A program made the translations under genes and the position numbers. Under the pieces are notes generated by a model that saw only the letters and a program-made list of their open reading frames with translations, made no database searches and was not told the origin of the DNA. A DNA stretch of 64,000 nt, taken from positions 1 through 64,000 of the forward strand of contig NZ_WHOB01000094.1 in the NCBI RefSeq assembly GCF_013141775.1, in the 5' to 3' direction. Shown piece by piece: positions 59,676 to 64,000 of the stretch (positions are counted from its first letter, which is position 1; every line of letters begins with the position of its first letter). Source of the stretch: Paenibacillus phytohabitans (GTDB taxonomy: Bacteria; Bacillota; Bacilli; Paenibacillales; Paenibacillaceae).

Positions 59676-60782
59676 CTATTTGATCATTCCCGAGTATTTC
59701 ACATCCACATCCGCCTTAACCTGAAATTTCAGCCGGGGATACAGACTCTCCCACACCGCCATTTCTGTGTCATTATTCCAGTGCCGGGCCCCGTAATGCA
59801 GCCCCCAGCCCATAGGGTCCATCCCGCTGTCCCGGATTTTGATCAGCAATGCTGTAACTGCCTTGCTGAGTTCCGCTGCACCTGACTCCCCGATCTCCTT
59901 CAGCATGTGGTGAGTTACCATATCCTCTGTACTATTTTCCTCCAGAATTGCCCGGATCTTAATGTTGTACCGGATGTACGGGTTATCCTCCTGCTGCGTC
60001 ACAATCCGGTAGCTGGAGGAGCTGCTCTCTGTGTAGTACTGGTACATCCCGCCGCCTAAGTGAGCCGGAAAGTTCGTCCGCAGATTGGACCGGGACAGCA
60101 GATTGAACAGTCTGGTCTCGTCCGGCGTGAGAACAAGCTTGATTTTTTTCTTATCCAGCAGAGCAATCTTATCGATCAGGAACTGCTCTTCCCCCTGCGC
60201 TTCAATAATAGGCAGAATAGGATCAATGCCATTCTCATAAATGCTCCGCATCAGCTGATAGGAATACACACTGGAGATAAATGGCGACTCCGTACCCTGT
60301 CCGCTCATCGCCAGAATCAGCGAGTTGGACGGGATTCGCTCGGACGGCGGCTTCACCTGCAATACTTCCAGCGCCCCCGGCCTTCCAACGGCAAAATTCA
60401 GGATCAGCTGGATATCTCTGCGCCGCACCGCCCAGTCCGTCACATGCCGGATGTCTTTGGCAGCGATTTGCTCACCCAGGATCAGTGACTTGCAGTGGAC
60501 ATAGTCCAGCTCCTTCTCCACTTTGGACTTCATCCTGCGCAGTGCCTCGGAGATACTCTCCGATTCCTCGGTGAGGATCTGCATCTTCTCGTCGATCTTG
60601 GTCACATCCCCTTGAGGAATGGCCAGCTTCAGGCTAACCTTGAATGTCCCTTCCACCTTGCCAGGGTCAATCCCGATCGCGACCACAAATATTCTCCGGT
60701 CGATATCTTTGAAATTGCAGCCTGTCACTGTCATGCACACCAGCAACAACAGGAGGAAGACTGCCCCCTTTTTTGTTCTCAT
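59676..60782 (-). CDS. Ger(x)C family spore germination lipoprotein
   Basis: About 368 residues; ATG with AAGGAGG. Signal peptide and lipobox LVCMTVTGC, so lipid-anchored outside the inner spore membrane. GIDPGKVEGTFKVSLKLAIP and the C-terminal LKFQVKADVDVKYSGMI are Ger(x)C blocks. Third gene of a gerA-gerB-gerC operon; its start overlaps the gerB stop by four bases. Confidence 0.92.
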   Translation of the reverse strand: MRTKKGAVFLLLLLVCMTVTGCNFKDIDRRIFVVAIGIDPGKVEGTFKVSLKLAIPQGDVTKIDEKMQILTEESESISEALRRMKSKVEKELDYVHCKSLILGEQIAAKDIRHVTDWAVRRRDIQLILNFAVGRPGALEVLQVKPPSERIPSNSLILAMSGQGTESPFISSVYSYQLMRSIYENGIDPILPIIEAQGEEQFLIDKIALLDKKKIKLVLTPDETRLFNLLSRSNLRTNFPAHLGGGMYQYYTESSSSSYRIVTQQEDNPYIRYNIKIRAILEENSTEDMVTHHMLKEIGESGAAELSKAVTALLIKIRDSGMDPMGWGLHYGARHWNNDTEMAVWESLYPRLKFQVKADVDVKYSGMIK

Positions 60783-61876
60783 GCCCTCCGCCTCCTTACA
60801 ATCCAGTAGCACCAGAACAGCAGGAGAATCAGCAGCAGCTCCCCGTACCAGCGGATATGCAGCAGGAATACTCCAAGCATATTAAGGTCGTATTGATCCA
60901 TACGCATAAGGGCGAGGGCTCCGGCAGCAAATAGGACCAGAATGACGATCTCCTGACGCAGTTTTTTCTTAGGCTTCTTAGCTGTGGAGGGCAACAGGCT
61001 GAGCAGCAGCTCTTTGCCGACATGCCACTGGATGATAGCACTGACCAGAGATAACGTAATGTAGGCGAAATAGAAGATATACAGCATGCGTTCGATCAGG
61101 AAAGCTTCGATGCGGATGCTGTCCGCCGTTGTAAACCACGTGTACACATGCCGTTCGATGCCAACGGTCCCGTGATATCCGATCGGCACAAAAAAGCATA
61201 TGGCAAGCACCAGAAAACCTTCCAGACTTAGAATCCATATATGCTTGAGCTTCAGTCCATGAAATACCCGGTTGAACACCGCCAGATTGATATAACCGCT
61301 GAAGGTAAACGTTGCCGCTGCAATACTGTTCATATCCGGGGCATGCAGGGAATGCGTCATCACCTGCAGCACGGCATCCCAGCTGAAGTCCGGATTAATA
61401 ATCGCCTTGACTGTTGTATACAGAATTAAAGGCAGGGTAATCCCCAGCGTAACCTCCAGCCCGTAGAGCAATGACAGCGAGTCTATCCGGGAACACAGGC
61501 AGACAACGGCCAGGAAGCCGAATAATATTGCATACGGCCCTGTATCCGGGCTGATAAAACGCAGCGTAATGTCCACAAAGGACAGCAGAATCAGCGCCCC
61601 GGCCATATACCAGAGAACCGCATACACAAAAATCAGCGGAGCAGCCAGCAGCTTAGGCAAGGCCGACCCGAAGATTTCCGGCAGTCCCTGTCCGGGGAAT
61701 TTATTGATAACTTTGGTGAACAAGTAGATAAACAGGGTGCCCGTAGCCACCGCAACCAGAATGGAGGACTGCGCCCCGTCAAAGCGGGCATCGATCAGCT
61801 CCCGGGGGGCGAAATTAATGATGTTGATCAGGGTATTCATGAGAAAAAGACAATAGAAATAGCGGCTCTTAGCCAT
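60779..61876 (-). CDS. Spore germination permease, GerB/GerKB family
   Basis: 365 residues, about ten membrane helices of the APC superfamily. It is the receptor subunit that binds the germinant nutrient. LINIINFAPRELIDARFDGAQSS at the start and NKFPGQGLPEIFG near 60 are typical. The ATG overlaps the gerA stop (TGATG), so the three genes are translated in series. Germinant not predictable. Confidence 0.92.
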   Translation of the reverse strand: MAKSRYFYCLFLMNTLINIINFAPRELIDARFDGAQSSILVAVATGTLFIYLFTKVINKFPGQGLPEIFGSALPKLLAAPLIFVYAVLWYMAGALILLSFVDITLRFISPDTGPYAILFGFLAVVCLCSRIDSLSLLYGLEVTLGITLPLILYTTVKAIINPDFSWDAVLQVMTHSLHAPDMNSIAAATFTFSGYINLAVFNRVFHGLKLKHIWILSLEGFLVLAICFFVPIGYHGTVGIERHVYTWFTTADSIRIEAFLIERMLYIFYFAYITLSLVSAIIQWHVGKELLLSLLPSTAKKPKKKLRQEIVILVLFAAGALALMRMDQYDLNMLGVFLLHIRWYGELLLILLLFWCYWIVRRRRA

Positions 61877-63243
61877 CACTCCCCACCGCTTTTCTTCCTC
61901 AGGGTCGTTCCCAGCGTATCGAGGAAAAACAACTTGAAATACGGCTGGCCGAAGCTGCGCTGGCTGCATAAATACATGGTGAAGCCCACCAGGCAGATGA
62001 CAACACCGACGAGACCGAGCACTGCCGCAGCTACGACGAAGAAATATTTCAGCACACGGATAGAGAAGCTCATCATATTCAGCGGAATCAGGAAATTGGA
62101 TATCGCCACAACGGAGACCAGAATAATCATAATGTTGCCGATCAGTCCTGCCGCAGTAGCGGCTTGGCCCAGAATCAGACCGCCAACCGTAGTGGCCGTC
62201 GGACCAATAGCCCGGGGCAGCCGCAAGCTCGCTTCGGTCAGAAATTCCATCATAATCATCATAAGAATGACCTCGACAAAAGAAGGATAAGGCACCGTAG
62301 CACGGCTTCCCCCGATCAGCAGGGCAATCTGCACACGCACAATCTCCGGATTATAGGAGGTGAAGGCAATGTACAGGGCAGGCAGCCACAGCGTCATGGC
62401 CACACCGAGAATGCGCAGCAGCTTTAAGAAACGTCCAACAAAGGGAAGATGGATTTTATCATCCATAGCTGTGAAGAAGTCATTGAATATAGACGGGAGC
62501 ACAATCGCATATCCGGTAGTGTCCAGCATTACAGCAACCTTGCCTTCAGCCAAATTGAACACCACCCGGTCCGGGCGCTCAGTAACGATCGTTTTGGGGA
62601 AAATGCGCAGCTTGTCGCTGCTGATATATTTCTCCAGCTCACCGGCAGCCTGCAGAACATCCAGCTTAAGAGAGTCCAGCTTCTCTTTTAATTCGGCCAG
62701 AACATTGTGGTTCACTCTGCTCTCGTCATAGAGTATAGCCACCTTGGTCTTGGACACGTTGCCGATGATGGTGAACTCCATCTTCAGTGACGAGGACTGA
62801 TAACGCCGCCGGATCAGGTTCAGATTAACCGCCAGACTCTCGCCCAGCGCATCTGACGGGCCTTGGCTGATACTCTCGGTTATCGTTTCTTTAACACCGC
62901 TAACCTCAGCCTTGAGCGCATCGAAGAAGCAGAGCCGGCCGGCCTGGCCTATACAGGCATAACCGCTAAGCAGAAGGTCCAGCGCACGCGTCCCCTCTGT
63001 AACTTCCTCACTTCCGGGGTAATCCGCAATGTAGCTATAGTAAGCTGCCGGATCGCCCATCTCGTAGAACGGCGCAACCACATTCCGGCTGATGGTCTGT
63101 CCATCCGTAACACTCTTGATATACAGCAGGCTGACCTCTCCAGAGGGAACGGCCATGATCTTGTCCTCCAGGTCACCGAAACCGCTCAGCTGTCCCCTGA
63201 TCCATTCCAGGGTCACTCCCTGCTTATGCAATTGTCCTGACAT
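61876..63243 (-). CDS. Spore germination protein GerA family (A subunit)
   Basis: 455 residues; hydrophilic N-terminal domain (about 1-240, with TKVAILYDESRVN and AGRLCFFDAL), then four or five membrane helices including LLIGGSRATVPYPSFVEVILMMIMMEFLTEASLRLPRAIG (family hallmark, 310-350 approx.). Forms the nutrient germinant receptor with the B and C subunits; recently shown in Bacillus to behave as an ion channel. First gene of the operon; ATG with GGAGGGAG upstream. Confidence 0.94.
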   Translation of the reverse strand: MSGQLHKQGVTLEWIRGQLSGFGDLEDKIMAVPSGEVSLLYIKSVTDGQTISRNVVAPFYEMGDPAAYYSYIADYPGSEEVTEGTRALDLLLSGYACIGQAGRLCFFDALKAEVSGVKETITESISQGPSDALGESLAVNLNLIRRRYQSSSLKMEFTIIGNVSKTKVAILYDESRVNHNVLAELKEKLDSLKLDVLQAAGELEKYISSDKLRIFPKTIVTERPDRVVFNLAEGKVAVMLDTTGYAIVLPSIFNDFFTAMDDKIHLPFVGRFLKLLRILGVAMTLWLPALYIAFTSYNPEIVRVQIALLIGGSRATVPYPSFVEVILMMIMMEFLTEASLRLPRAIGPTATTVGGLILGQAATAAGLIGNIMIILVSVVAISNFLIPLNMMSFSIRVLKYFFVVAAAVLGLVGVVICLVGFTMYLCSQRSFGQPYFKLFFLDTLGTTLRKKSGGE

Positions 63244-63399
63244 GGATCATTCTCCCTCCAGGCCCGAATCACCGGGGACTTCCCCTTATTTTGGCACTGT
63301 CGCCCTCTTTTCATGCACCTTCTGCCGGGCTACGGCGTTTCTTTTGCCGGAAGTGTGGTAATAAATGAAATGAATACTGACTAATGGAGGGATCAACTC

Positions 63400-64000
63400 A
63401 TGAATTCACAGGATCACCGCTCGCAAGGTCTTCCGCAATTTCCGGAATCCTTATGGAGGGGCAGCACGGAGCTGCCCTCTTTTCCGGAGCTTGCGGAAGA
63501 TCATGTCACAGACGTAGCCATTGTCGGAGCAGGCATTACGGGTATTACGACAGCTTATTTGCTGTCCAAGGCGGGATATAAGGTCACTCTGCTCGAAGCA
63601 GGGGAGATCCTCGGCGGTACCACCGGCTTCACCAGCGCCAAAATCTCCGCCCAGCACGGCATGATCTACAGCGATCTGTTGAAGCACTTTGGGGAAGAAC
63701 AGGCCCGGCTCTATTTCCAGTCAAACAGTGAAGCGCTGGAGTGGATGATAGCTACGGCGGAAGAACTGGGGCTGTCCTGCGGGTTGACGCGGGAACCTGC
63801 GTATCTGTATGCCGATATGGGAGATGAGAAGACGCTCAAGCAGCTGGCCGCTGAATTCGAGGCCTACAGCAAGCTTGGATTGCCCGGAGAATGGCTGGAT
63901 CAGGTTTCGCTGCCACTCAGAGCCGGCGGTGCGATCAAGCTGCCCGGACAAGCCCGTTTTCATCCGCTGGAGTACCTGAAAGGGCTGCTGCAGGTCGTGC
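63400..64000 (+). CDS. FAD-dependent oxidoreductase, DAO family (3' end outside window)
   Basis: First 200 residues only; ATG with GGAGGG at seven bases. FAD-binding motif VAIVGAGITGITTAYLLSKAGY near 46 followed by LLEAGEILGGTTGFTSAKIS. The latter fits glycine/D-amino-acid oxidase-like proteins, often with a C-terminal Rieske domain in Bacillales; that end is not visible. Plus strand, divergent from the ger operon. Confidence 0.85.
   Translation, partial: MNSQDHRSQGLPQFPESLWRGSTELPSFPELAEDHVTDVAIVGAGITGITTAYLLSKAGYKVTLLEAGEILGGTTGFTSAKISAQHGMIYSDLLKHFGEEQARLYFQSNSEALEWMIATAEELGLSCGLTREPAYLYADMGDEKTLKQLAAEFEAYSKLGLPGEWLDQVSLPLRAGGAIKLPGQARFHPLEYLKGLLQVV

Overview
The window reads as chromosomal DNA of a spore-forming, Gram-positive bacterium of the Paenibacillaceae, most likely Paenibacillus or a close relative. 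That is inferred from the gene set (gerA/B/C germination operon, a Spo0E-like phosphatase, DUF3243 and DUF2164 proteins, BsaA, a C30 carotenoid cluster), strong AGGAGG-type ribosome binding sites, frequent TTG/GTG starts and a moderately high GC content. I see no rRNA, tRNA, CRISPR array, prophage or transposase gene. Most genes lie on the minus strand.

Layout. 0.2-6.3 kb: rodA, prmC (with a 25-residue repeat insertion), prfA, ychF, a GNAT. 6.4-16.8 kb: a carotenoid block, fni plus a tightly overlapping seven-gene operon (three CrtN-type oxidoreductases, CrtM, a CruF-like hydratase, an acyltransferase, a glycosyltransferase), headed by a CarH-type B12 photoreceptor-repressor gene. Four 11-bp direct repeats cover the crt promoter and three more lie upstream of carH. 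17-20.5 kb: two phospholipase-D-fold proteins, one a cardiolipin synthase. 20.7-22.8 kb: a TorD-like chaperone and moaA. 22.9-26.3 kb: a signalling cluster of two paralogous HTH/TPR regulators, a 59-aa Spo0E-like phosphatase and a 46-aa secreted-peptide gene overlapping the end of one regulator. This looks like an RRNPP-type peptide quorum-sensing locus and is the most interesting item here. 26.4-30.3 kb: LysE exporter with divergent MocR regulator, then a TetR/SDR pair with a perfect palindromic operator. 30.3-40.7 kb: ABC exporter plus two-component system, two MFS transporters, glnS, acetyltransferases and a MOSC protein. 41-45.6 kb: formate/nitrite channel, NADH-oxidase-type flavoprotein and fhs; the first two have paired FNR boxes. 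45.9-52.6 kb: bsaA, a 52-bp tandem array, a flavin monooxygenase, a DUF3243 protein, palindromic intergenic elements, a VanY-type peptidase and a DEAD-box helicase with a long Gly/Arg-rich tail. 53-64 kb: ABC1 kinase with phasin-like partner, ThuA-like protein, HemD, chemoreceptor, Fur-family regulator, gerA-gerB-gerC operon and the start of a flavoprotein oxidoreductase.

How the parts work together. The carotenoid operon would convert farnesyl diphosphate to a glycosylated, acylated C30 carotenoid, de-repressed by light through adenosylcobalamin photolysis. The 22.9-26.3 kb cluster would couple population sensing to transcription and perhaps, through the Spo0E-like protein, to sporulation timing. 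The formate/nitrite channel and the NADH oxidase appear to respond to oxygen limitation. Many operons end in well-formed intrinsic terminators, listed individually. Several intergenic regions hold different repeats with the same 50-52 bp periodicity.
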